Shown here: positions 6,444-13,841 of the stretch, in pieces
Layout of the letters: every line of letters starts with the position of its first letter
Position numbering within the stretch: position 1 is the first letter of the stretch
Source of the DNA: Synergistaceae bacterium
GTDB lineage: Bacteria > Synergistota > Synergistia > Synergistales > Aminobacteriaceae
NCBI GenBank assembly: GCA_017458545.1
Contig: JAFTBA010000297.1
Coordinates: 1-14,630 of the forward strand
Direction: 5' to 3'
DNA: 14,630 nucleotides
Program-made: the position numbers and the translations under genes
Notes under the pieces: generated by a model
Seen by the model: only the letters and a program-made list of their open reading frames with translations
What the model was told of the DNA's origin: nothing
The model's database searches: none

Positions 6444-8923
6444 ACAATGAATTAATCGAACGCTTAGAGGAATTACGAAAAATTTTGCGTCATAAGTCCG
6501 AAGAATTACATCTTCAGGAAGAACTGAAAGACATTGACGCTAAACGCGCAGACCTTGAGAGGCGTACAGCACTGTTTGTACCGTCAAGGCAGCGTCTTGA
6601 AAAGGGCGGCAAAACTCTTGAACTCGGTGAGGAATACGAAGCCATTAAGGATTTGCGTTTGTCACGCGACAAAAACAAAGCAAGACAGGATTCATTAAGG
6701 GACAGTCTCACCGAAGCACGCAATAACCTTCAGAACTCAGAAGAAGCGTTGACGTTAATAGAGGCCGAATACCGCGACAAATTAGCCGAACAGACTAAAC
6801 TTGCTAATCTTATTCAGCGCGTTAAGGCACTTGATGTTCAGATAGAGGACAGAAAAGAAGCTGCTATACAGGCTAAAACAGAGTACGAAGATTCAGAACG
6901 TCAGCTCAAAGAATGTACTGCTGAAGTTGAAACTGAACAGTTATCTCTTGAACGTGTTGAACTTGCCTTGAGGGAAGCGCGTAAATTTCTTCAGCAGCAT
7001 TCGATAGACGAGAAATTACAGACGGGCATAACGGGTATACGTAAATGTTTCGTAATGTATTCGCAGGCTGATGAGAAACATTCATCGCTCAAAGCCTCAT
7101 GGTCAAAAGCAATTCAGAATAAGTTACAGGCTCAGAGCACTCTCAACGACAGAGCAGCAATGTTTTCTGACGCAAATCACCGTTACGCTGTTATCGAGAA
7201 GAATTACGTGCGTGCAAGAGCGTTCTATGAGGCATCACTCAAAGGCAAGAGCATAGCCGAATGGCGTGAAGTCTGCAGTAAATGCATAAAGAGACTCGCA
7301 GATCTCGATGAACTCTACAGAAAATTTCAGGAAGTAAAATCCATTGAAGAAAGACTCAAAACGTTTCAGGATATACGGTTAAGAATACAGCAGGAGACCC
7401 GTTCGCTTAACATCAGGGACGTAGAGCAGTCAGGAAGAATACAGGAGCTGCAGCAGGAAGCGGAACGCCTTGAAAAACGCGCGGCACTCTTGCGAAGGAT
7501 TGAGGACTTAGACGCAGTGAGAGAACTTTTGCAGGACGGTGTAGCATGTCCGTTATGCGGTTCAATTACGCACCCTTACACTTCAGGGGCAAGCATTCCC
7601 GATCCTGAGGAAGTACACAGACAGTTACAGGAGACTCAAAACTCACTCGACGAACTGAAAGAGGCAATAGCTGAACGTCAGACCAAAGCAGGCAGATTAG
7701 GCGAGGAAATTTCAGCTGTAGGACGCGATGAGGCTGAACTGCGCGGTCAGATTAACGCCCTCAACGCTGAAATCTCAACGAAAGTATCAATACTGAACAT
7801 TAGAATCAGCACCGGTATCTCACCTTTTGAGGAGATAGACCGCGAACGGCAGAAAACACGCGACACTTTGCAGCTTGCACGTAACGCTGCCGACACTGCG
7901 GAGGCTGCCGAAAGAGATATGAAAGCTGCAGCCGATGAACTCGACAAGATACGCGAGACAAGGGACGAAGTTACCCGGATACATCAGGACGCATTATTTG
8001 CGGTTCAGAATGCGAGGGCTGAAGAAGAACAGTTTGACAACGAAACTAAAACTCAGGCTGAAATAGTCAGCAGTCTTAAACGCGAATTAATCTCACAGGT
8101 TATTCCGTACGGTTACAAGACACTTCCCGATAAGAATCCTCAGGAAATAATAGACGCACTCGGTCAGAGAATGACTGATTGGGTTGACGGCCGTAAGAAA
8201 TGCGATGAGCTTGAGCGCGAGTCATCAGTCATGAACGCGAAGATGGCATCATTGCGTAAACAGAAAGAGTCATTAAGGGTTAAACGCGAGGAAGCATTGA
8301 GCAGACTCAAAGCAGTTGAGGCCGAGAGGGACAGTGTACAGCAGCAGAGGATAGTACTGTTTGCTTCGAGAAAACCCGATGATGAAATGTCGCGTATGAA
8401 TGCTGATGTTGAGGAACTGAGGACTCAGCTTGGTGAACGGCGTGATGAAAAGAACGCGAGAACTGAGGAACTTAATTCTGTACAGACTGAGGTGCATACT
8501 CTTGAGACTGAAATGGCGAGGGGACGCGAGGAGTTGCAGAGGCACGAGATAAATTTCAACAAGAGGTTACTGGCATTAGGGTTCAGGAACGAGGAGGATT
8601 ACGCTTCAGCATGTTTAACGCCCGATGAGAGACGTGATTTACAGAACAGGCTCAGGGAATTAACGCAGAGTGATTTGGAACTTACTGCCGAACGCGAGAA
8701 CACGCGCGCTAAGATTCTTGAATTACAGTCGGACGGACTCGGCAGGACTAACGATGAGATTAACGGAATGATAAAGGCCGTTAAGGAATTGATGAGCGTA
8801 AAAGGGAATGATGATGATGCTGATAATGCTGAAGCGTCAGTTTACGGCGATAAGATTAACGGTGAGATATTGCCTGAGCTGAGAGGGCTGCTTTTGAGCT
8901 GCGGATTGGAGGAGGTATTTTAG
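6440..8923 (+). CDS. SbcC-like zinc-hook coiled-coil protein lacking ATPase heads
   Basis: The 827-residue protein is almost entirely heptad-rich, charged coiled coil. Near the middle is a Rad50/SbcC-type zinc hook, CPLCGSITHPY, with Cys370 and Cys373. The arms on both sides look like the inner portion of SbcC: QRLEKGGKTLELGEEYEAIK near 50-70, and a late ALGFRNEEDYASACLTPDER segment that in SbcC lies before the C-terminal ATPase lobe. I see no Walker A near the start and no signature motif or Walker B at the end. Neither neighbour could supply them: TilS lies upstream and GNAT downstream. So it looks like SbcC (usually about 1,000-1,200 residues) with both lobes removed. Zn-mediated dimerisation is likely; nuclease or ATPase activity is not. 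ATG overlaps the tilS stop as ATGA, with no close ribosome site, so translation is probably coupled. Confidence 0.8.
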   Translation: MNNELIERLEELRKILRHKSEELHLQEELKDIDAKRADLERRTALFVPSRQRLEKGGKTLELGEEYEAIKDLRLSRDKNKARQDSLRDSLTEARNNLQNSEEALTLIEAEYRDKLAEQTKLANLIQRVKALDVQIEDRKEAAIQAKTEYEDSERQLKECTAEVETEQLSLERVELALREARKFLQQHSIDEKLQTGITGIRKCFVMYSQADEKHSSLKASWSKAIQNKLQAQSTLNDRAAMFSDANHRYAVIEKNYVRARAFYEASLKGKSIAEWREVCSKCIKRLADLDELYRKFQEVKSIEERLKTFQDIRLRIQQETRSLNIRDVEQSGRIQELQQEAERLEKRAALLRRIEDLDAVRELLQDGVACPLCGSITHPYTSGASIPDPEEVHRQLQETQNSLDELKEAIAERQTKAGRLGEEISAVGRDEAELRGQINALNAEISTKVSILNIRISTGISPFEEIDRERQKTRDTLQLARNAADTAEAAERDMKAAADELDKIRETRDEVTRIHQDALFAVQNARAEEEQFDNETKTQAEIVSSLKRELISQVIPYGYKTLPDKNPQEIIDALGQRMTDWVDGRKKCDELERESSVMNAKMASLRKQKESLRVKREEALSRLKAVEAERDSVQQQRIVLFASRKPDDEMSRMNADVEELRTQLGERRDEKNARTEELNSVQTEVHTLETEMARGREELQRHEINFNKRLLALGFRNEEDYASACLTPDERRDLQNRLRELTQSDLELTAERENTRAKILELQSDGLGRTNDEINGMIKAVKELMSVKGNDDDADNAEASVYGDKINGEILPELRGLLLSCGLEEVF

Positions 8924-9672
8924 TGTATGAGGTGAAAGAGATATGGGAGAACGTTAAATTTTTCACGGGGGTGTTAAGGGATTTGCCCGTGAGCAAAAGT
9001 TTAACGCTTGATGACAGGGGCTATTGCGTTTACACGGGAGACTCTCACGAAAATTGGGTGTACTATCCTCACGCTGTTAATGATGTTTCTACAGCCGAAA
9101 AGGTCATAAAATTCTTCGGTGAATGCGGTGATGAAGTCTCGTTCTTATGGTTCATGTACGGCGGCAACGGTAAGGCACTCACCGATTCGGGTCTGCTGTA
9201 TGCAGGGGACATGATAGCTATGACTCTCGACACCGTTAATCTGACACTGAAGCCCTCGAATCCCGACGTTGTAATCATGCCGTCAACATCACACGAGACT
9301 TGGGCGGTAACATCATGGACAGGTTTCGGCGGTGAACGCGATGAGACTCCCGAAAGCTATATATCATTTGCTGAGGCACTGAGTAATGATGAAAGGGTAT
9401 CGCTCTATACTGCTGAGATTGGTGGTAATGCTGTAGGAACGTTTTTGCTTACGAACGGGGCTGATGTTACGGGAGTGTATTACTTTGCTGTTGACCCTGC
9501 AGCGAGGAGGAAGGGTATTGCGCGTTCAATGATGAATGAGATTTGCAGACTGTCGGAAGGAAAGAGAATAGTTTTACAGGCAACACCTTCGGGAGTACCT
9601 TTCTATGAAAATTTCGGGTTCACTGATTTATTTCCGATAGCCGTTTATTCAAACACTGAAGATGTGTTCTAG
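8923..9672 (+). CDS. GNAT family N-acetyltransferase
   Basis: The C-terminal part (about 157-245) is a GNAT acetyl-CoA-dependent acyltransferase domain. Motif A is YFAVDPAARRKGIARSMM, with the acetyl-CoA pyrophosphate-binding RRKGIA at 195-200, and motif B is FYENFGF at 227-233. The first 120 or so residues have no family I recognise; they may be a degenerate second GNAT fold or a substrate-recognition part. The substrate is unknown. The GTG start overlaps the preceding TAG by one base (TAGTG) and is led by a strong GGAGGAGG eight bases upstream. That makes it the last gene of the slt-tilS-SbcC-like operon. Its TAG stop is formed by the first bases of the G-rich repeat element at 9670. Confidence 0.85.
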   Translation: MYEVKEIWENVKFFTGVLRDLPVSKSLTLDDRGYCVYTGDSHENWVYYPHAVNDVSTAEKVIKFFGECGDEVSFLWFMYGGNGKALTDSGLLYAGDMIAMTLDTVNLTLKPSNPDVVIMPSTSHETWAVTSWTGFGGERDETPESYISFAEALSNDERVSLYTAEIGGNAVGTFLLTNGADVTGVYYFAVDPAARRKGIARSMMNEICRLSEGKRIVLQATPSGVPFYENFGFTDLFPIAVYSNTEDVF

Positions 9673-9745
9673 GGGCTAGGGGTTAGGGATTAGGGGTTAG
9701 GGATTAGCTATCCCCTCTCCCCTACACCCTATACCCTATACCCTA
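9670..9745. repeat. Inverted G-rich/C-rich heptamer-type element, copy 2
   Basis: The plus strand has five or more runs of G3-4 separated by CTA, TTA or ATTA, then TAGCTA at 9705-9710, then a C-rich arm ending in CCCTATA and CCCTA units. It occupies nearly the whole gap between the convergent GNAT and NhaC genes and supplies the TAG stop of both (9670-9672 on plus, complement of 9743-9745 on minus). It shares the core TTAGCTATCCCCT with the copy at 171-254. By position it is a candidate two-way terminator or transcription roadblock. Confidence 0.87.
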
Positions 9746-11329
9746 CTCTACCGCTACGGGTTCGGGAATGAATACGTTTTCAGTGTTTTCGGCCTGTTCA
9801 TTCTTCCAGATAATTCCGAGACCTAAAGCAGTCATAGCCAATGCAACGATAGGATTAAGCCAGTTCATGAAGCAGTAAGGCAGGTAATCGAGCGTTGCAA
9901 CTCCCAATACTGAACTCACGTAAACTCCGCATGTGTTCCAAGGGACTAATACGCTGGTCATAGTTCCCGAGTCCTCAAGCGAACGCGATAACATTACGGG
10001 AGCGAGTTTCTTACCGTTAGGCCAGGTACGTTCGTCAAAAGCACGCTTGAACATTCTGCCCGGTACGATAATCGACAAGTACTGTTCGGATAAAAATACG
10101 TTGGCCAAGAATGCAGACGCTAATACGGATCCGATTAACCCCGTAACACTCTTAACATGTCTCATCAGTGCATCGAGTATCACATCAAGGAAACCGCATA
10201 CTTCCATTACACCGCCGAGCGACAACGCAACTACTATGAGGCATATAGTCTCTAACATTGATGTCATGCCTCCGCGAGTGAACAGCTGTGTCAGTAATCC
10301 TCCGACCTTAGCGAAAACGTCAGGTGTTACGGCAAGTGCGGGGCTTCCTGCGGTGAAAGCGTTTGAGAACGACTCAGCTACTTCTGCGATTGCTTCAGGT
10401 GTTGCAGCCTCAGCGAACGTTCCCAAATGAACGGGTACATAACCTGAGAATAACACTTCCATAGCCTCGTGAGCTGTTGAGCCTCTGAGGAGTGAAAGCA
10501 CTAAACTTGCAGCTATGCCTGAAACTATACCGGGTATAGCAGGAATTTTCATGACGGCCATCATTATGACTACGAGAGGCGGAATGAATGCCCATAACGA
10601 AATGTTGAACTCAGCTCTCATCATGCTCTGGATTAATGCAATTCTTCCTCCGTCCGAACCCTGAGCCGAATCGCCCATCATGAAAGCGATTAACGCAGTG
10701 ATTAAGAGAGTCGGAACAGTTGACCACATCATAGCCCTGACATGCTCAAAGAGTTCACTTCCTGCAACTGCAGGAGCGAGGTTTGTAGTGTCCGAGAGGG
10801 GGGAGATTTTGTCGCCGAAATACGCTCCCGAAATAACGAAGCCTGCCGTAATCGGAAGGGGTAATCCGAGACCTGCGCTTATGCCTATGAGGGCAACTCC
10901 TACTGTTGAGCTTGTAGTCCAGCAGCAGCCCGTAGCTATAGCGACAACGACGCTGATTATGAGTGAGGCCAGATAAAAATATCTTGGTGTCATAACTTCG
11001 AGGCCGTAATAGATCATAGTTGCTACTACACCGCTCTGTATCCAAGAGCCAACGAGACAGCCTACAAGAACGAGGATGACTATTGCCTGAATTGAGACCT
11101 GAATTGCGCCGGCCATACCTTTTTCGAGGTCAGCCCAAGAGCGTTTGAGGTAGAGTGCGCCTACCAGGGCAGCGAATATAGCCGCGAAAAGCAGGGGAAC
11201 CTGAGCAGGTAGACCTAAGCCGAAGTGAGACCCTGATTCGAGTTCGACATCAACAACGCCGAACGTAACGATTAACGCGCTAACAAGGAGTACAGAAATC
11301 GACAGTAAAAAACTTGGACGCTTGCACAA
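9743..11329 (-). CDS. NhaC family Na+/H+ antiporter
   Basis: This is a 528-residue integral membrane protein with about a dozen hydrophobic segments. It carries the NhaC-family signature GAYFGDKISPLSDTTN at about residues 168-183, preceded by GCCWTTSSTVGVALIGI. Members exchange H+ for Na+ across the inner membrane, and some exchange organic anions, for example malate/lactate in the MleN branch, so the substrate is not settled. The start is TTG at 11329, decided by the ribosome site: GGAGGA lies eight bases upstream, while the nearby ATG at 11337 is out of frame and soon stops. It is a single gene, convergent to the GNAT operon. A possible promoter, TTGCAA-N16-TAAACT, lies at the complement of 11473-11500 and would give a long leader. 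Confidence 0.92.
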   Translation of the reverse strand: MCKRPSFLLSISVLLVSALIVTFGVVDVELESGSHFGLGLPAQVPLLFAAIFAALVGALYLKRSWADLEKGMAGAIQVSIQAIVILVLVGCLVGSWIQSGVVATMIYYGLEVMTPRYFYLASLIISVVVAIATGCCWTTSSTVGVALIGISAGLGLPLPITAGFVISGAYFGDKISPLSDTTNLAPAVAGSELFEHVRAMMWSTVPTLLITALIAFMMGDSAQGSDGGRIALIQSMMRAEFNISLWAFIPPLVVIMMAVMKIPAIPGIVSGIAASLVLSLLRGSTAHEAMEVLFSGYVPVHLGTFAEAATPEAIAEVAESFSNAFTAGSPALAVTPDVFAKVGGLLTQLFTRGGMTSMLETICLIVVALSLGGVMEVCGFLDVILDALMRHVKSVTGLIGSVLASAFLANVFLSEQYLSIIVPGRMFKRAFDERTWPNGKKLAPVMLSRSLEDSGTMTSVLVPWNTCGVYVSSVLGVATLDYLPYCFMNWLNPIVALAMTALGLGIIWKNEQAENTENVFIPEPVAVE

Positions 11330-11551
11330 TGAAACATTCCTCCAAAAATAAAATAAGATGAATTGATGAAACTTTCTCCGACTATTCCCGACAGTGTCCG
11401 CCAGAACTTTTTGAGGAATGCTTTTTGCCTATTGGTCTTAACGGCTTAATGCGAAGAATTAAGAACGCGCAAAGTTTACAGCATTTTTGTGAAATTGCAA
11501 GATAGAATTTTTGCTGTTATCTGTTATAATTTCAAAGTTGTATAATGTCGG

Positions 11552-11599
11552 AAAACTTTCAGGAGTGTAAAAAAAATATTGCCTCCTGAAAGTTTTTTT
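11552..11599 (+). terminator. Strong stem-loop with plus-strand T-tract
   Basis: AAAACTTTCAGGAG (11552-11565) is perfectly complementary to CTCCTGAAAGTTTT (11583-11596), a 14-bp stem with a 17-nt A-rich loop. Seven T's run from 11593 to 11599, overlapping the foot of the stem. This is a textbook intrinsic terminator for plus-strand transcripts, although both flanking genes are on the minus strand. On the minus strand it could be a second, weaker terminator after the nitroreductase gene. Two TATAAT boxes just upstream on plus raise the possibility of a very short plus-strand RNA. Confidence 0.7.
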
Positions 11600-11606
11600 G
11601 TGTAAC

Positions 11607-11644
11607 AATAAAACAAACGGCTCAAACCGTAAAAGTCTGAGCCG
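11607..11644 (-). terminator. Intrinsic terminator of the nitroreductase gene
   Basis: On the minus strand CGGCTCA (complement of 11638-11644) pairs with TGAGCCG (complement of 11618-11624) over a 13-nt loop, followed by TTTGTTTTATT. It starts about 26 nt after the nitroreductase stop codon. Confidence 0.75.
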
Positions 11645-11669
11645 CTGTCATAGAAACATCAGGTGAAAA

Positions 11670-12314
11670 TTATTTTTTCAGAGTTAAAACTTCTTCAACA
11701 GGTAATCTCTTTGAGACGAACTGATTAATCTTTTCATCGGTCGGATAACCTAGAGCGATTCCCATTGCGATTATTTCATCATCAGGAATATTCATGTTTT
11801 TTCTGACTTCATCGGGGAACTTCACGATTTCATGTGCCGGAGTTGAACCTATACCCCTGTCGCAGGCGGCAAGCATTAATGTCTGAGCGAAAGCCCCGAG
11901 ATCTATCAATGCCCATTGCGGTGCTGTTTTCGGAACAGTCAGGTAGACCATAGCAGAAGCATTGTAGAGAACTTTCTGGGAGAGGATAAAGGGCTTCAAA
12001 TCTCCGAGAAAATCTCCCCAGTCTTTCATGAGCTGATCCTGACAGGCAACTGATTTTTCGCCCCAGTTATTACGGCTGACGGTCGGTATTTCGGAATTTC
12101 CTTTTTCCGCTTTGTCGACTCTTTCAAAATGCTCTGCCTTAATTTTTTTGAGGGTTTCGCCTGTTGCAATATAGACATGAGTTGCCTGTGCATTAGCCCA
12201 TGAAGGTGAACGCTGTGCATCTTTAACGATTTCGCAGAGATCCTGTTCAGTTATCTGCTTATCGCTGAAAGAACGTTTGCCTATACGTTTTTTAACGACT
12301 TCATGAAACTCCAT
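11670..12314 (-). CDS. Nitroreductase family FMN-dependent oxidoreductase
   Basis: The protein has 214 residues, typical of the family, and is probably cytoplasmic. The N-terminus MEFHEVVKKRIGKRSF fits the FMN-phosphate-binding start of nitroreductases. Further on are SPSWANAQ near 36-43 and the C-terminal GIALGYP. Such enzymes reduce nitro-aromatics, quinones or flavins with NAD(P)H; the true substrate is unknown. I chose ATG at 12314 because GGAGGA lies seven bases upstream and the family alignment begins there. A longer in-frame start at 12419 (ATGA overlap with the TetR gene) would add 35 residues of non-family sequence and would put the promoter inside the coding region. It lies directly downstream of a TetR-type regulator on the same strand, with its own promoter and dyads in the gap. 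Confidence 0.9.
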   Translation of the reverse strand: MEFHEVVKKRIGKRSFSDKQITEQDLCEIVKDAQRSPSWANAQATHVYIATGETLKKIKAEHFERVDKAEKGNSEIPTVSRNNWGEKSVACQDQLMKDWGDFLGDLKPFILSQKVLYNASAMVYLTVPKTAPQWALIDLGAFAQTLMLAACDRGIGSTPAHEIVKFPDEVRKNMNIPDDEIIAMGIALGYPTDEKINQFVSKRLPVEEVLTLKK

Positions 12315-12347
12315 AATATATTCCTCCGTTCTTGAAAATACTTTGAA

Positions 12348-12376
12348 ATTATATTGAACGGTCATGGCAAATTCAA
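12348..12376 (-). promoter_or_regulatory. Sigma-70 promoter of the nitroreductase gene
   Basis: On the minus strand TTGAAT (complement of 12371-12376) and a perfect TATAAT (complement of 12348-12353) are separated by exactly 17 nt. Transcription would start near 12341, leaving a leader of about 27 nt that carries the GGAGGA site. Confidence 0.7.
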
Positions 12377-12381
12377 TTTGC
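12367..12381. promoter_or_regulatory. 15-bp palindrome over the -35 box, candidate operator
   Basis: GCAAATT-C-AATTTGC is a perfect 7-1-7 inverted repeat that covers the -35 hexamer of the nitroreductase promoter. Its position is ideal for repression, and the neighbouring TetR-type protein is the obvious candidate to bind it. That link is inferred. Confidence 0.5.
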
Positions 12382-12390
12382 AAATTCCTG

Positions 12391-12415
12391 AAACGGTCAA
12401 AATTTTTGACTGTTT
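12391..12415. promoter_or_regulatory. 25-bp inverted repeat upstream of the -35, candidate operator
   Basis: AAACGGTCAAAA (12391-12402) and TTTTGACTGTTT (12404-12415) are reverse complements at 11 of 12 positions around a single central T. The dyad lies between the TetR-gene stop and the nitroreductase promoter, 14 bp upstream of the -35. It suits an activator site or a second repressor site. Confidence 0.5.
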
Positions 12416-12973
12416 TCATGTTTTGTACAGATAGGTTTTCAGTTCTTCAGGTACACCTGCTTCAAGAATATCCGCAAATTCTTCTATGGACATGGGCATA
12501 TCGTTAATCAGCCAGTCGCATTCAAACTGAACAGTGCCGAAAACATAAAGTTTTATGAGAGCAGTTATTCTTGAGGGAAGTTTTTTGTTGTTATTGACGG
12601 ACTTTACGAAATCATGCAGCAGCGTAAAATTGACTCTGAAAACATAGTTCAGAAAAGAATTATGCCCTGATGTACTTGTCAGAGCATTAATAAGATAGTG
12701 CCTGTTCTCAGCGAAATAACTCAGATTAGCGGTCAGTGCTTTGCGGAAATTAAAATCAGTATTATTGATTTTGCCTATAATATTTTTAACGGGCTCTGTA
12801 TAAATCCACACAATCAAATCATATTTATCCTGAAAATAATTATAGAAAGTTGCTTTAGTCAGTCCGCAGTTTGTTACGATGTCCTTTATTGTTATTTTGT
12901 CTATGCTTTTCTTCTGCGTTAATTCTATGAACGACTTAGCAATCCATTCTTTTGTAGTAGTTCTGTGCTGCAC
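12416..12973 (-). CDS. TetR/AcrR family transcriptional regulator
   Basis: The 185-residue protein has the N-terminal TetR helix-turn-helix at about 27-50 (ITIKDIVTNCGLTKATFYNY, then F). The C-terminal part, with STSGHNSFLNYV, resembles the C-terminal domain seen in DhaS-like and other Firmicutes TetR proteins (TetR_C_8 type). No DNA target is known, but the nitroreductase gene directly downstream has two dyads at its promoter. The start is GTG at 12973, with GGAGGA 11 bases upstream, a slightly long spacing. Only 24 bp separate it from the CGGC-domain gene, so the two are probably cotranscribed. Confidence 0.9.
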   Translation of the reverse strand: MQHRTTTKEWIAKSFIELTQKKSIDKITIKDIVTNCGLTKATFYNYFQDKYDLIVWIYTEPVKNIIGKINNTDFNFRKALTANLSYFAENRHYLINALTSTSGHNSFLNYVFRVNFTLLHDFVKSVNNNKKLPSRITALIKLYVFGTVQFECDWLINDMPMSIEEFADILEAGVPEELKTYLYKT

Positions 12974-12997
12974 GATTACGTATTTCCTCCCGGCTGT

Positions 12998-13414
12998 TCA
13001 CTCCCATTTTCTGTAAATACCTGCCTGACGTTTAGCCTCAGCTTTTTTGGAGATGTGAGTGCCTAGAACTATGTTGCCGAAACCTTTGTGCTGTAAGAGT
13101 GATTTCATTCTGTTGATGAAAGGGCAGGGCAAACGGTGAGCATTTTCGGAACAAATACATGACGCGAAATGAAAGATGACATTATCTTTGCTGATGTTAG
13201 CTTTGCGTAAACGCATGGAGAGGTTTTCGAGCTTAACTGTAATGTTTCCGCAGCAGCCTACGCAGGTCATGGACATATAGTGAGTGCCTTCGGGGTAACC
13301 TGTGAATTTTCCTTCTCGGGCGTAAAAGTCATTCATACAGAGGAAACCCGAACAGCGTTTGAGAACGTCATCGCACTGGATAATAACGACTAATTGATTT
13401 GAGTTGCCTGTCAT
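12998..13414 (-). CDS. CGGC domain-containing protein
   Basis: The 138-residue cytoplasmic protein has nine cysteines in conserved spacing: C14, C21 and C26 near the start, CVGCCGN at 51-57 in place of the canonical CGGC, C86 and C88 (ASCIC), C97, and a GTH at 118-120. This pattern fits the CGGC-domain family (PF08821 type), a putative metal-binding protein family with no proven function. ATG at 13414 is preceded by AAGGAG at good distance. A perfect TATAAT (complement of 13453-13458) lies upstream, without a convincing -35, and is enclosed by TTGAC/GTCAA half-sites (13439-13443 and 13461-13465). It heads a likely two-gene unit with the TetR regulator. Confidence 0.82.
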   Translation of the reverse strand: MTGNSNQLVVIIQCDDVLKRCSGFLCMNDFYAREGKFTGYPEGTHYMSMTCVGCCGNITVKLENLSMRLRKANISKDNVIFHFASCICSENAHRLPCPFINRMKSLLQHKGFGNIVLGTHISKKAEAKRQAGIYRKWE

Positions 13415-13489
13415 AAAATCACTCCTTAAAATTTTGAGTTGACATTAAGAAAATTATACCGTCAAAATATAACTTGGCCGTAATTATTT

Positions 13490-13804
13490 TTATAGTCTTC
13501 CGTATTTTCCTATGACATCATTGTCAACCGAAGGAGTAATTCCGTGAGAGGCCAGAAGGATTTTAGCGCGTTCCTCGTCCTCCTGTTTAACGTCAACATA
13601 ATACACGTCCCTGTCAATGTAACCGCCTTCACCGAAATTTCTGGGGTCAAGTTTTGAGCCGCAGCCGCACGCACTCAGTGTGTCAACTGAGTAATGACCC
13701 GAACGTACTCCCCTGAAGCCTTCAGATTTGAGTAAGTCGGTGATTTGGGTGCAGGCGGATTTGTCTTTACGCTTGAAGATTGTTACTCTCTTTGTGAACC
13801 ACAT
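13490..13804 (-). CDS. Small Cys-containing protein of unknown function
   Basis: I do not recognise this 104-residue protein. It starts with a basic segment (TKRVTIFKRK), has a central CGCG motif (C46, C48) and a third cysteine at 18. Its end, YYVDVKQEDEERAKILLASH, is faintly like DUF2007-type small proteins in which a strand is followed by an A..LL helix. No signal peptide or membrane helix is visible. ATG at 13804 has only a weak GGA upstream. It shares strand with the CGGC and TetR genes but is separated from them by 75 bp with its own promoter-like sequence, so it is probably transcribed separately. Confidence 0.7.
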   Translation of the reverse strand: MWFTKRVTIFKRKDKSACTQITDLLKSEGFRGVRSGHYSVDTLSACGCGSKLDPRNFGEGGYIDRDVYYVDVKQEDEERAKILLASHGITPSVDNDVIGKYGRL

Positions 13805-13841
13805 GATTTTGATTCCGTTACAGAAGACTTATAAAAAGTTA

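Larger units (their letters stand above)
11330..11669. other. 340-bp intergenic region
   Basis: No credible gene is seen. From left to right it holds the GGAGGA site and leader of the NhaC gene, a weak minus-strand promoter candidate (complement of 11473-11500), and two plus-strand TATAAT boxes (11525-11530, the first with an extended TG, and 11541-11546). A strong 14-bp stem-loop (11552-11596) and the terminator of the nitroreductase gene (11607-11644) complete it. Confidence 0.6.

Noticed and set aside
8273..8545. Minus-strand 90-codon ORF opposite the SbcC-like gene
   Set aside because: It is a shadow frame of the coiled-coil coding sequence with no independent support.
9933..10430. Plus-strand 165-codon ORF opposite NhaC
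   Set aside because: It is the antisense shadow of a clear NhaC coding frame and has no ribosome site or recognisable domain.
12315..12419. Longer nitroreductase start at ATG 12419 overlapping the TetR stop
   Set aside because: The family start and a GGAGGA site favour 12314, and the extra stretch holds a good promoter and two dyads.
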